Assembly (NCBI GenBank): GCA_036874045.1
Contig: CM072335.1
Span: 27,411,501-27,475,500 of the forward strand
Length of the DNA stretch: 64,000 nt
Reading direction: 5' to 3'
Origin: Cymodocea nodosa
Taxonomy: Eukaryota > Streptophyta > Magnoliopsida > Alismatales > Cymodoceaceae
The notes under the pieces are model-generated. The model ran no database searches. It saw nothing but the letters and a program-made list of their open reading frames with translations, and was not told the origin of the DNA. Positions 43,500 through 56,575 of the stretch are shown one piece after another (the first letter of the stretch is position 1; every line of letters begins with the position of its first letter). The position numbers and the translations under genes are program-made.

Positions 43500-45062
43500 G
43501 TTACTTGACGAACCAGCACGACTCTCCCCGTCATTTTTTATGTTTTTTTTGCAAATTGTGGGCCCCGGGCACTTGTCGACGCGGCTTTGCTTCCCGCAGA
43601 CGCCAATTTTTGGAAAGGCGGGAGATGCAGGGCACCGTAGGATCTCACGGCCGTAGACAATCGGACGATGGTGGGTACATTCCAGGGTGATGGGCCCGTG
43701 AACGACCGTCGTCGACAGGGTCCTGGGGTCTTCGCTCGGGCGCCGTGGTCGGAACTCCGAAGGCGTCGATCGTTTCGGAATCTTCGCGTACGATTTTGTA
43801 TTTCGATACGTTGAGAAACGTGTATCGAAAATGACAAGGTAGTATACCCATAAACCTTAAGATCTTTAGATTTTATTTTGAAGTAGCAGATATTTATTTT
43901 CATGGAATAAATGTATAATACATGTAGGAATCTTTCCCGTAACAAACTAAACGACAATTTCTTGATGAGGTGGTTTGAAAAGGAATCTTCATTGATGAAT
44001 GCTAGATGAGATCAGCGTATTCCAGCCAGCAATTGCTAATCTGGACTCCGCGAGCGCTTTTAAAGCATTGCTGGGGTCGAGGGAACACTTTTCTTACGTT
44101 TAGATCGAAGAAGCGATTCTTGATTTCCTGGTTTCCACTCTCTAAAGTGGCTCCTTTTTTAAACGAAATTGGCAGAATTAAGAATAAATAGAATCCAAAG
44201 AAAGTGACAGGAAAAAAACTAGAAAAATCGAAAAGAAGAGAAACAACCTGAAATCTGATTCGCCAGAGAAGTAAAATAGATGTAGACTTTATGAAACATC
44301 TACTCCAAACACATTTTCATTATGCGGGTAGAGTAGACTTCCTTGCCGTGCAGAAATGATGGTGAGAAGAGACTCCCAAAGACCTGTCGGTTCCACAAAG
44401 CCGAAGATTTTTTTTTTTTTTTGCTTTATTTCAGATTATTATGATTGTGATCTAATCATGTCATTTTGTTTTCTGTGGTCCATCTGTTCAGGAACAGGAA
44501 GGTGCTCCCGGATAAGTCGCAAGTAGGGTCCGTCACGCCAATCAAATGTCTAAAACAAACGAAAAATAAGTAAATGAGAAGAGGTAAGAAAAAGGACGTC
44601 AGATGATATTATGGGATCACAAGGAGTTGTTAAAACGGAGTTTGAGTTTTTTTTAACCAAACGAACCTGTAGAATCTTCATTGTTGAAAAATTACATGAA
44701 AGAAAAAATCGAATCTTATACAAGAAGATCAAATTACATGGACGCTTGAAATTGTAACCGAGCACCGAAAGCACCTACATCCTATCTATGGTCCATCGTT
44801 AAAGTCTGGCCTGATATCATGTACTTCACAATACTCATAGCAGGCACCTTTCTTTTGGAATAGAAGTTAATTGTTGCTCTTGATATTTTCATCGCTGGAC
44901 TATAGTTGTTCTAGAAACCTCCGGCGTCCACATTTCATAGCCCGTTCATAAAGAAAACGGAAGAATCAGTGCCAACTAAGAATCTGCTTGACGACCAAAA
45001 CCATTGATGTTGCAAGAAGGAAATGCTGGGTTAGTATGCCTGTGTGTGTGTGTTCTACTGGG
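43500..45062. other. Unassigned interval downstream of the CRT-like transporter
   Basis: 43500-43860 is GC-rich with overlapping frames on both strands, none recognised. 43860-44760 is AT-rich. The part next to 45062 should be the 3' untranslated region of the transporter gene; tgtgtgtgtgtg occurs near 45043. Confidence 0.35.
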
Positions 45063-48000
45063 TCAATCAGATTTTGAATGCTGACTGGCAGATTGAGGGA
45101 GGTTGTATAGCACTAGACCAAACAAGAGAATGACGGTACCCATGATAAAAAAGCCATCTAAATTTGAACCTTGTGGAATATATGGCAGAGGAAGTGAGAG
45201 GATGAATATTGAAAGTGGAACTGCAGATACAAAAAATACGTGTTAGGCACAGAGAAAACTGAATTCCGTGTGATATTTATCACATATCGGCCATTTGAAA
45301 CTGTAATCCTTTTTGGTATTTATAAATGCTAAAATAAATTCATAATGAAACAAAGGGATGACCTGCTAATATAACGGAAAGTGAAGAAACAATTGCGGAC
45401 GAGATCTTGAGCAAATAAAGTACCGATATGTTGAAACACAAATTCACAGCTATGTAAAGCAAGGGTAGCCATGGAGCTCCTTCACAACCTGTAGAAATGT
45501 ATATTTAAGTCAAAAACTAGATAAAAACACAGTTCCACGGGACTAACAGGTAATGGCACTATTGAATATGAAAGCACGAAGGATGATAAATGAGAACGCC
45601 AATATGAAAGCATGAACACAACATGAAGGCTTGCCGTAAATTCGGCCATTTAAAATATATAGCATGAATAGCTACATGGAAAAACCCAAAGAATAAAGGA
45701 AAATGTCTTCCTTATAAATATCCTTGTTCTGTGTATCCAATTGCAAAACAACGTTCATAAACAACAACAGCAATATTCCCGAGGAAATACCACTTCAAAA
45801 GGTTGACCTCTATAAAGATAACCATTTGCATGATTAATTCAATACATGAAGGCCACAGATTTCTCGATTTAGTGCAATATGGTTAAAGAACGCATCTAAT
45901 GAAATACAGAAACTGATGAAACAATGAATAGAACAAGGAGTATGTGAACTGAAGCCAACTTGCCTTCCAAGTTCTCTCCAACATTCATAAAGCAACCGGC
46001 ACCACTACTAAGATAATTTGACAACTCAGGAAAAGGAACTCCTTTCAAGTTTGACAGAAATGGAAGGAGAAGGAATACAAAAGTAGCCTGCATTTTCAAA
46101 ATAAGTCATACCACAATATACTTGGAAATTAACATAGCTCTCAAGACTGAAAAAAATATATGGAGATGGGTGGTTTCCAGATCTGTGACAATGAAACAAA
46201 ATAGAATAAAGCTTCTATCGGTCAAAGCTACCTGGAACCCAGATCCAAAAGAATTGACAACAAATATGTCAACAGCCTTCCCCTGCGTACAATGATATAC
46301 ACTACTTAGTATTACTGGCAAACTGTAAAAGAATGAGAAAGATGAAACACTTAATTTTATAATAAATTTGCATTATTTAATATTTACATATATGAATATA
46401 ATTACATATGTCCAGTAGTACCTGAAGTTGCTTAGCCGCGTCAATGAAAACAAACTCCTGTCAAAAAAAAATTGATTTTTTCTCCTTCAATACATACAAT
46501 CCCAGATGCTAGCAACATGTTAAAGAATATGACTTCTAACCTTAAGAATTGAAGCACCAGCTTGAAATGCAGATGAAGCTACCATCAATGCTGGCCACAA
46601 CACTCCTACTTGGGAAAGAAGCTGACCACTGTTAGCCCCACTACATTTATTGAAGACAAAGTATTGGGAAAATATCAGATTTACATAAGAAACAATAAAT
46701 ATGCTTGCACAGAGGAAAAGCAAGCATTATCACAAGTAGCATCAAAAACTGAGTCATAATCATAATGAGATGCAATTTTTTCTTGCAGTCTACTACTAAT
46801 ACTATTCGAAAGTTCAGAGCCACGTGGTTTATTTATATATTAAACAGTAATTATTTATTTAAATGTTTGAACCATAAGTATCACATTGGGAGTTTGAAGG
46901 ATCATTGGTTGAAGCCACATTACAAACTGTGTTGGAAGCCTGGAATATTCAAATCAATAGAGAAAAATTAGCTCTATACTTCAAAGGAGTCTTGTGTATA
47001 TAAACATCGAGCTTCTCAAGAAATTCTATGTATTGCATTTCAAGTGTTATAATTTAGAAGAAAGTTAGACTGAATTAAAAATTATGCACCCTTTGAGCCA
47101 GGTCTCATTTTCTAGTGGCAATTTTCAGATTTTGGATAGCAAGAGAAACAAAGAAGGGACTCTAGGAAATAAGTGAATAAATTTGATTTTTTTTATCAGG
47201 AAGGAAGTTGCACTGACATTTTACCATCATTGCCCATGAATGGCTAGTTTGATGAGGTGGCGTCCATAAACAAAGAGGGAAGCAATACACATTATTGTCC
47301 AAAAATAATATATAGGTACCATATTTTTTAAGACATACCTCCCAACTGAAACAACTACACCACTAGCTACAAGCAAGCAACCAAGTACTTGATTGAATAA
47401 GTATCTCCTTCCCAAGATCAAAATAGAGAATATAAGCTGCCACACCAAAAAAGTCTGCAAAACATATAAGTGAACATGGTGAACACAGTTGACTGCCTTG
47501 GAAATTGGAACTAATTCTGCAACAACCAGCATAAAAATACTACTAAAGCAATTGGTCAGCCTCACTATGATAAGTAAAAAAATCATGATGTCAAAGAAAG
47601 ATTACAAATATCAACAAGGATGACAATTTCTATCACATGGGTGCATACCATAGAAATGTGGATATCCAACTCAAAATCGAAGTGGTTTTTAATTGGATAT
47701 CTCATATTTTTACATCATGTTAAAGAAAAAGGATTCATGTAAACTCATACAAATCTATCCAAAAAAGACATTTATAAGACCTAAAAACTGCTACAAGTGA
47801 GGAAAATAATGAAATTGCACCATATTCATAAGATTTAAAATAAAGTACGTCAACATGGTACCGAAGAAAAAATATGTATCCATCCAATTTAAAATAAAGA
47901 TACTTGTAGGACCTCAAAAAAAAGTCACAAATGAGGGAAAACATTGGAGTGATCCCTGTTGAAAAGGAAAATCCCTCACTATAGATAATTAATTCTAAGA

Positions 48001-50081
48001 ATGACTTTATGAAAGAATTAGAAAAGGGAGAAGTTTACATCACAAATATCATAACCAGTCTGGTGCATATTGCAAGAAGAGCAAAATGCATGTAGAATGT
48101 TTGCGTAGTGGTCTACATAGAAGTTACTTCTCTACTATTTTCATGCAAGCAAAATACAACCAAAATCATAAATCTATCATATAGAAAATATGTGTTCAGT
48201 CCAGGGGATCTTTTTCAACTAGAGATTATTCCTACATATGTTCCAATATTCTGATACAGATTACTCAATGGGGAACATTGTGTCAATCTGTCAACCAATC
48301 CAAAATTGATATCAGCTCGATAAGGAACTTTCATAAACTATATAAAGAGTACCATGCAGCACAATATCATGGCAGATATCAAAGACAAGAAATTCCCTTG
48401 TCAAAACACATTGTTTTAAGTCCAAGTTCTTCATCAGAGAGAGTCATATGCCATATATCATTAAAAATAAAGGCTGGCAGGTTGTTAAGTTATGAATTCT
48501 CATATCACTAGGTCATAACAACAAGCTGTCATAATCTCAAAAGATTGGAACTACAAAAAAAAACAAAGGAACTGAAAGTAGCCTACAAAGTAAGTACCTG
48601 TGATAGTATGGGGATAACAGGTCCTGGAAGCATAGCTGTGGAAGGTAAAAGTGACAGCAAATTGTGGTTAGTAAAACAGAATTGACATTTTTTTGTATTC
48701 TCGGTGTTTGTTTTCTGGTGTGGTTATAAAAGACATGCACTTTAACAAGAAGTAACTTGAAAGAAATTAAACAATGTCTATTCGATTTTCACATATAGGC
48801 AATTTGGTCAGTTGTAGACTTCGGAAAAACAGACAAAAATCCAAAGCTATTAACGTTAATTTCTATAGAAAGCTGAAGTTTTATGTACGACAACGAGTAA
48901 GCAAGATGGTGTCCAGGGAAGAGGTGCCTGCATTTTCAGCAGAAGGCTTTGCAGTCGAGCGAGGAAAAAAAAGAAGAAGCTACGACTAGTTAACAATTAC
49001 GCTTAAGGGTCCTTTTCGGAGTGCTACTCTTAGACGCAACTTTTAGCTTATAACTAAAATCTAGCTTCTTCCAAAAGCTGCCTAAGGGCAACGTCTACCT
49101 CCTTTGAGTCTAACTACTCCAGAAGCAACAGCTTATATCCCCTTTAGGATAATTTCAACACTATTATAACGTTTGGGAGTAGTTACTTACCAATAACTAC
49201 CTCAAAAGCACTCCCAAACAGACCCTACATCATTGGACTTTCTAACAGCAGGCAATGCTCTAAACAAACTCATGTGGCTGAGTTGGTCGATGTGGGCTCA
49301 GACTCCTACCAGCAAGGAACAAATCCCGATAAAACATTCTTGCTAATTGCTACAAAAAAAGAGTAACCACCGCTCTCCGTGTTTTGAATACGACGTCTAT
49401 TGTTAAACAGGGAAAAAAACTAACGTCTGTTAAAAAAAAAAAAAGGCAGCTAAAGACACCTGCGGCAGACATGCCAGACGCCACTCCAAGTGCCTCCAGA
49501 AGACCAATAGCCAGGAACCGGGATTTCCGCAACTCCAGCATTTCCTTGGTTACGATTCCGGCTTGATATCTCCAACACAAAATAGTGAAGTATATTGCGA
49601 CGTACCTGCATCAATGAACACAAGTCAATTCATATGATCCATCGTTTCTATTGGGAAGTTATCTAAAGGAACGCAACAATCACCCGAAAGTCGTGAGCTG
49701 GGCCATGAAGAATGGGTACTCTTTCATCGGTACCAAGGCAAGCTTGTACAGTACCCGATTGGCAACCGCCAGAACGATCGTCGCAGCGGACGCTGCAAAC
49801 AGACTCCCATCCATACGTCCTCCAACCTCCACCCCCCTGGGCTCCTTTCCTTCGGACGAGGCTGCCGTGACGAAACCACGGCTTTTCCCTCGATCCCCGC
49901 GCACAATGCGGTTTGCATTGGCGGCGGCGGCCCCTTTCATGGGGAATTCGGAGGACATCGCGACCGACTGATGATGCTGCGGTTGCACAGTGGAGAAAGT
50001 GGCGCGACGAGGGAACGGGGAGGAGCGGCGAAGAAAATGGGGGAAAACGGAGGAAGTGGAGAAGGAGAAGAGTGTTCCCAT
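45063..50081 (-). CDS. CLT: CRT-like transporter (CLT), plastid thiol transporter family, 430 aa
   Basis: Ten exons on the minus strand: 50081-49684, 49605-49460, 48635-48598, 47454-47339, 46640-46541, 46457-46422, 46282-46232, 46087-45964, 45488-45363 and 45220-45063. All phases agree. Relatives of the malaria chloroquine-resistance transporter, plant CLTs export glutathione and its precursor from plastids. The first ~100 residues are Ser/Arg/Ala-rich, fitting a transit peptide. Membrane motifs follow: VLYKLALVPMKEYPFFMAQL, FRYQAG-like WRYQAGIVTKEML, PVIPILSQTFLVWQLIFS, GRRYLFNQVLGC, DAAKQLQGKAVDIFVVNSFG, CEGAPWLPLLYIAVNLCFNI and LLKISSAIVSSLSV. About ten membrane spans are expected. The intron after exon 8 starts with GC rather than GT (GAAG|gcaagt). 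Confidence 0.93.
45489..45963 (-). other. GC-AG intron of the CLT gene
   Basis: Donor is AAG|gcaagt (exon end 45964) and acceptor is ctacag (exon start 45488). Only this pair keeps the frame from GENLEG into CEGAPWLP. The exon side and the bases after GC match the tight consensus of natural GC donors. Confidence 0.75.
49007..49225. mobile_element. Tourist-like MITE in CLT intron 2
   Basis: Left end GGGTCCTTTTCGGAGTGCT and right end (reverse complement) GGGTCTGTTTGGGAGTGCT match at 16 of 19 positions. The element is 219 bp with no coding capacity. Flanks are TAA on the left and TAC on the right, an imperfect version of the TAA/TTA duplication of Tourist (PIF/Harbinger) MITEs. The GGGTCTGTTTGG start is common among Tourist-like elements. 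It lies in the intron between exons 2 and 3. Confidence 0.65.
49265..49358 (+). repeat. Possible tRNA-derived SINE remnant in CLT intron 2
   Basis: tggctgagttggtcgatgtg resembles box A of a tRNA-derived SINE, and ggaacaaatcccg about 40 bases later resembles box B. The piece ends in a short A-run near 49350-49358. It lies about 40 bases from the MITE. No target duplication was confirmed. Confidence 0.35.
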
Positions 50082-51159
50082 GGGAGGATGGGAATCGTCA
50101 ACGACTTTGATTGCGGAGGAAGAGATATGAAACGTGGGGCGGGAAGGGTAAAGGCGAATTCCGCGTCGCGAGAGGAGTGTGGACGGCGACGGAATCCATC
50201 CTGCCCTCCTCGCTCCGCCGCCTGGTTTCGGCCGGGTAGGACTGCAGGAAACGTGCGTGTCTGAAACAAACTTCGTGTCAAAGTAGCCAGCCCAAGGAAC
50301 GATGACCCTGAAAAAGACTAATCAGAGAAGTTACAGACTTCAACAGTAAAATTAGATTATAAGTATTTTAATTTAAATAACTTGAATTACAATATATAAC
50401 TTAATAATATCATACAACTATAATTTAAATTTGGTTGAATTGTAAATATTGTTCAATCATATATCAGACGCACAGAATTAAATTTCCCATAAACTAATGT
50501 TATTTCCATGTAAGAGTTTATCGTGTTTGATAATATCACATAGATAATTGGAAGCATGAAGTTGAATATATATAATGTTAAATTTTTGTACTTATGCTCG
50601 ATTAATTTTAGATTAAATTTCAAACCAGAAAGAGTTATATATATAAGAAGGGTTCATAATGCTTGAAGGTTTTGAATAAAAATAATAATAGCATGCATAA
50701 GAATACAGTAATTATTTTCTTTAACTTTAACAACTTTTACCTAAGATTTATTTACTGTATTAGTTGACGGAAGTTCAACTAGCTGACGATACTTGTTATT
50801 TCTACATCGATGCAATTTCTTCTACCGTACCATCTCATTTAGTTAAGTGGTCTAACCAAAATAAAGATAAATTAAAAATTTGACATAATAATGAGTTGTT
50901 GTTTCATTATTTATTTCTAAAAGTAATATTATTCTTATTTAACCACGTAATTCAAAAATATGTAATGAGAATATAATACCAGGTTTGTTTAGATAAAAGA
51001 TGCTTGACTGATTTATGTAATAAGGATGTAAGTCGTAGAATATTTTCATAAAAGATGATTCTGTTATTAAGTGAAAAAGAAATTTTAAATTCATATGAAA
51101 AGTTACAATCTACAAAAATATGTTTTATTGTTTCTATTAAAATATTACGACAAGAATAT
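50082..51159. other. CLT promoter region and AT-rich intergenic
   Basis: 50082-50280 is GC-rich and continues the open frame upstream of the chosen CLT start; it is read as leader. Beyond 50300 the sequence is AT-rich up to the copia element, with no gene seen. Confidence 0.45.
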
Positions 51160-51439
51160 TGTTGGTATTCGTGAACGAGAACAGAGAGTGACAAATGAAA
51201 TGAACAACGCGTACAATGAATTAGAGCTCTGATGGTGGATTATTCTAGGTGATATTGTATATTTTTGTACAAGCTTCTAATCAACTCTATTTATAGCTAT
51301 TGGAAGGATTAAACTTCCTTCACCATCTCTACCCCCAACCTACTCCCATAATTTCTAGTAACTACTGGAAATTCAAATTCAAATTCAAATCTAATTTTGA
51401 ATTTGATTTGGAACTTGGTCTTTTTGACCAATTCCAACA
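51160..51439 (-). repeat. 3' LTR of the copia element
   Basis: 280 bp, from tgttggtattcg to ccaattccaaca. Homologous to 56306-56575. A TATA-like ctatttatag motif lies inside and matches one in the partner LTR. Confidence 0.9.
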
Positions 51440-54400
51440 TCTCCCACTTGGTCACAAAGACCAACCATATTCATTCATATGCAAAACCTTATAAGGCATA
51501 TATTCTTTTTAATTCTGCTCCCACTACTCGTAGGTATCACAATTTTAATCTTCCACTCCCACTATTTGTGAGAATGTTCTCCATTTCCATTATCCATATA
51601 AATGTTCTTTAATCCCATTAAGTTTACAAATTTAACGTATTTTTCCGTTGGTATCTCTTTTGTCAAAGGATCAGCAATCATATCTTCCGTAGGGATATAA
51701 CTCAATTTTATTTCCCCATTTCTTACAATATCACGAATATAGTGATAATGTATATTTATATACTGTCCTTTTGTTGTATTTGCACTACTATATACAAGAC
51801 TTATTACTGTTTGGTTATCAAAATACATTTCTATTGGACCATTTATTAAGTTTAGATTCAAATAATTTATGAATCTTTTGATCCAAACAACATGTGACGC
51901 AGCTGCACTACAAGCAACATATTCAGCTTCCTGTGTGTATTTTGCTACACACCCTTGCTTCTTACTTCCCCAAGATATAGCTGCACCTCCAAAGATGAAT
52001 ACATGTTTTGAAGTGGACTTCCCATCATCTTTGTCACCACCTAAATCTGCATCTGTATAACTAAGCACTTCAAGCTCATCTGCTTGATAAGTCAATTTAT
52101 GGTGCAAAGTTCCTTTTATATATTTCAAAATTCTTTTGACAGCTTTCCAATATTTTGTTCCAAGATTACTTTGATACCTACTTACAATACTTACAGCATA
52201 TGCCAAGTCTGGTCTTGTACACAACATAGCATACATCAAACTTCCAACCACTTGGGCATAATGTGCTCTTAAAGGTTCATTCCCTTTTCTAGGACATTGG
52301 TCCTTACTTAACATTTTTCCTAAAATATAAGGTGTGGGAGCTGAGGAACAATTATCCATTCCAAACCTTTTTAACACCCTTTGCAGGTATCTTTCCTGAT
52401 TTATATTCAATGTTCTTAATTTTCAATCTCTTAAGATCTAAATTCCAAGAACATAGGATGCTTCCCCTATGTCATTCATTTCAAATCTTCTACTAAGTTC
52501 TTCTTTCGTTTCATTCAACATGTCAATGTTATTTCCAGCAAGTAAAATGTCATCCACATACAAGGATAATATAATGAACTTACTCCCACTATTCTTGACA
52601 TATACATAGTAATCTAACATGTTTGAAACAAATCCCATTTTGACAATTATATCATGAAACTTATGATACCATTGTCTAAATGCTTGTTTTAAACCATATA
52701 TCGACTTCTTTAATTTGCACACTTTTTTCTCATGTCCTTCCACCTAAAATCCCTTAGGTTGTGATATGTAGATTTCTTCCTACAGGTTTCCATTTATAAA
52801 TGCAGTTTTTACATCCATTTGATGTAATTCCAAATCTAAATGTGCAACTATAGCCAATATAATTCTTATTGATGCAAACTTAGCTACTAGAGAATGTCTC
52901 ATGAAAGTCAATTCTCGATTTCTGTGTATAAGCTTTAGCAACTAAATGGGCCTTATATTTTTCAATAGACCCATCAACCTTTAACTTTTTTCAAAATATC
53001 CACTTGCACCCTATAGCTTTCCTTCCTTTAGGTAGATTACATAATTCTCATATATGATTCCATTTCATGGCATCCAACCATAAATCTTTTTCATGAGATT
53101 CGACGACATCCTTATATATCACGGGTTCCATGTGATTTTCCTCTATGTCTATCATTAAACAAGAAAGCTTACAAGAATACAAATGATAGTCATCCATCCA
53201 TGTTGGTTGATGTCTCATCCTTTTATTGCTAATAGGTAAATCCAGTTCTCTATCTTCTCCATTCCTATTATTTTCTTCAATTCCATTTATAGGCTTATTT
53301 TGGATTTCTCCTATGATTTCCGTAGGTTCACGATTGTTTCCATCAACAATTTCCATAGGTTCATCTATATTTTCAATGTTTCCTTCTCCTTCAACTCTAG
53401 GGTCATTTTCTAGGATATTATTGAAATAGTCATCATTCACCACAAATGGTGGCTCATGTTCCTTTCATATTTCTTCCTTTTCATTTAGATTTTCTAAGAA
53501 AGTGGCATCCCTATATTCAATAATTTCCTTTTCTTTACTATAGAACCTATAACCGAAAGAATTTTCACAATTGCCTATAAACCTACATTTAAGAGTCTTT
53601 GAATTTAACTTATCCCTTAATTGTCTAGGAATAAGTACATGGGCTACAAATCCCCATTTCCTTAAATGATGTAAGTTGGGCTTAGTTCCGGTCCATAATT
53701 CATAAAGTATGCTAGGTACAGACTTGGAGGGTATTCTATTTAATACATAATTTGTTGTGATCAATGTTTCTCCCCAAAAAACTTTGGAGAGACCTGAATA
53801 TGAAAGCATGCATCTAATAGAATTCATAAGTGTTCTATTCTTTCTTTCTGCCACAACATTTTGTTGTGGTGTATAAGGCATTGTAGTTTGTCTTTTAATT
53901 CCATGCATTTCATAAAGCAACTTAAATTCTTTAGAATTGTATTCCCCTCCCCTATCTGACCTTAATATCTTAATACTTCTTCCAAGTTGTTTTTCTACTT
54001 CCAACTTGTATTTCTTAAAACAAGTCAATACTTGACTTTTATGACTTATTAGATAAATATAAGCATATCTTGAAAAATCATCTATAAAAGTCACAAAATA
54101 TTCTTTATCATCATGAGTTTTAATACTTAATGGACCACATACATTAGAATGAATCAACCCCAATAATTCATTTAATCTATATCCCTTACCAAAAGGTTTC
54201 TTAGTCATTTTCCCAACTAAGCAATGTTGACATTTATTTAATTCCATATCTTTAATCTCAGGCAACATGTTCAATTTTATCAATTGTTGTAGTTTAGATT
54301 TATTAATATGTACTAACCTTAAATGCCACAAATCAATTTCAAATAAACAACACTCAATATAATCAGAAACTACTTCATTTATTTCATTAGCAACAATAGA

Positions 54401-55919
54401 AAGTTTAAACAAATCATGTTCTGGTATAAAAATTCCCATAGCAAAGATCTTTTTGTCTTTTCCTATGGATACACGTTTATTGTAAAATTGAACTTCCAAA
54501 CCATTCTTTAAAAGAGTGCCTATAGATATTAAATTCCGCCTCATGCTAGGTACATCAAGGACGTCTTTCAGAATCATAATGTTGTCTCTCAAGTCCAAAC
54601 GATATGTGCCAATACCTTTCACATCTAAATAAGTATTGTTACTCATATAGATGCGTTGTTGTCCAGGACTCAACTCTTTAAAGGAGTCAAGTCCCTTTTT
54701 TTTTTTGGCAATGTGCCTTGTGGCACTAGAGTCAACCCACCATTCATTTGAACTAGGGATCACAACATTATTGCATTCCACAACTACCACAAAGGTTCTT
54801 TTGTTCTTCAGGTTCAATTCCGAGGTCTCATTTTTATTTCCATCCTTGTTGGGACAATGTGCCCTAAAATGACCAAATTGGCCACAAGCATGGCATGATC
54901 CTCGTGCTTTCTTTCCACGTGCTTGATTTTGCTTGAAGTTGTTCCTGTTTGGTCCATTTCTTTTTTTGTTGCTTTTTTCAGATCTCTACTTTTGAAATAT
55001 GGCATTGACTTCTTCTAGGTGAGATTCATGTTGCCTTTGACTAACTATTATTTCCTATTCAATACCCAACCTAGCTGGCAATTCAAATAATTGAAGTGGG
55101 GTAGACCTAAGAGATGTGGTAACCATATCATAGCTATGTGGCAAACTATTCAATATAGTTGTTATTTGTAGTTTTTTAGGTATAGGAGTTTCTGTAGTAG
55201 CTAAGTCTTTAGCCATTACCATCATATTATTTACATGTTCCACTACGCTTTGTTCCTCTAGCATCTTGCAAGAGTTATATTTTTGAAGGAGCAACTGTGT
55301 GTTCATTTCAATTACTTTATTATATTTTTCCTTCAAAGCGTTCTATAATGTATAAGCATTAGTATATGTTTCATAGCATTTTACAAGATAATCTTCCATG
55401 AACATGAACATTAAATTTTTCACCTTTTTATTTCTAGAGGATGCGAACCTATTACATGCTCAATATCTTCGTACTCTAATGTTTGATATATTTTTCGATA
55501 CCACATCTCATAATTTACCCCATTTAATTTATCCACCATTGCCAACACAGTTGTAAACATCTTTGAAGCCATACTTATATCTACAATTGAAATCACTTTC
55601 CAATTTCAATAAACAATTACCTTATAAACAAAAATGCAAATATCAAATTTAAATTTTCAAAAAAAAACTATTTGAATTCAAATTCCAAAATCAAATTTAA
55701 ATTTCAAATTTTCAAAAATATTTAAATTTCCAAATTCAAATTCAAGTTACAAATATTTCTATTATTTAATTAAAGCATGCAATTTCTAAACATGTAATTT
55801 ATGATGACTTGCAAAAAATTAACAAATTAAAAAAAATGAAATTGCATGAATTTTTTTTAATATAATATACTATATTATATCATGATATGTTATCGGAGGG
55901 ATGTCAAAAAAAAAAAATC

Positions 55920-56290
55920 CCTAACCTAGTTGCCAGATGGCGAAAGACTAGAGATCTGGGTGCTGTGCAGTGCGACGCGGACGTGCATGTAGGTTGCAGA
56001 GGTGCGTGCGAGTGAGCAGTAGAGGTTGCGCGCAAGAGACAAGGGGTCATGCGTGAGCAACGAGGGCGTGCGCGCGAGTAGTGAGGGCATGCACGCAAGC
56101 GGTGGAGGTGCGCGTGAGTGGCGAGGTCATGTGTGGGTGGAGGAGCGCATGCGAGGTGGCAGCGGCAGTGACAGAGGTGTGTAGGGTAGAGGAGTGTGCA
56201 CGGGGCAGTGGTAGTGACAGAGGTGTGCAGGGTAGAGGAGTGTGCACGGTGGCAACGACAATGGCGATGGCATGTGCAGGCATAAAAACC
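55920..56290 (-). repeat. GC-rich leader of the copia element with tandem repeats
   Basis: Between the 5' LTR and gag lies a GC-rich tract with at least two related copies of a block containing gtgacagaggtgtg and agggtagaggagtgtgcacg, plus a looser gcgcgcgagt-type repeat. It generates Cys/His/Thr-rich frames on both strands that are probably artefacts. Confidence 0.55.
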
Positions 56291-56305
56291 ACACTCTGAT
56301 ACCAC

Positions 56306-56575
56306 TATTAGTATTCGCAAACGAGAACGGAGAGCGACGGTTGGAAGGAATGAACATGTACAGTGGATTGAGACTTTGATGGTAGATTATTTCAGGTGAT
56401 CTTGTATATTTTCGTACAAACTTCTAATCACCTTTATTTATAGCCATTGGGAGGATTAAACTTCCTCCACCATCTTCGCCCCCAACCTACTCCCATAATT
56501 TCTGGTAATTATTGAAAATTCAAATTTAATTTTGAATTTGATTTGGAACTTTGATCTTTTTGACCAATTCCAACA
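56306..56575 (-). repeat. 5' LTR of the copia element
   Basis: About 270 bp, homologous to 51160-51439 and ending in the same ccaattccaaca. The primer-binding-site-like sequence adjoins its inner edge. Confidence 0.9.

Larger units (their letters stand above)
51160..56575 (-). mobile_element. Ty1/copia LTR retrotransposon, old and broken, about 5.4 kb
   Basis: Two LTRs bound the element, which is oriented on the minus strand. A primer-binding-site-like TGGTATCAGAG (initiator Met tRNA type) sits just inside the right LTR. Parts in order from right to left: a GC-rich leader, gag (UBN2-type, about 55.06-55.57 kb), a CCHC zinc-knuckle region near 54.85 kb, a GAG-pre-integrase/integrase core (53.47-54.82 kb), reverse transcriptase (about 52.4-53.0 kb) and RNase H (51.56-52.4 kb). 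That order defines Ty1/copia. The 5-bp flanks aatat and aatac are a probable target duplication. The coding part has at least several interruptions, and the LTRs differ by roughly 15% by eye, so it is an old, inactive fossil of some millions of years. Confidence 0.92.

Noticed and set aside
56047-56320. Cys/His/Thr-rich frames in the copia leader
   Set aside because: Products of a GC-rich tandem repeat with open frames on both strands.
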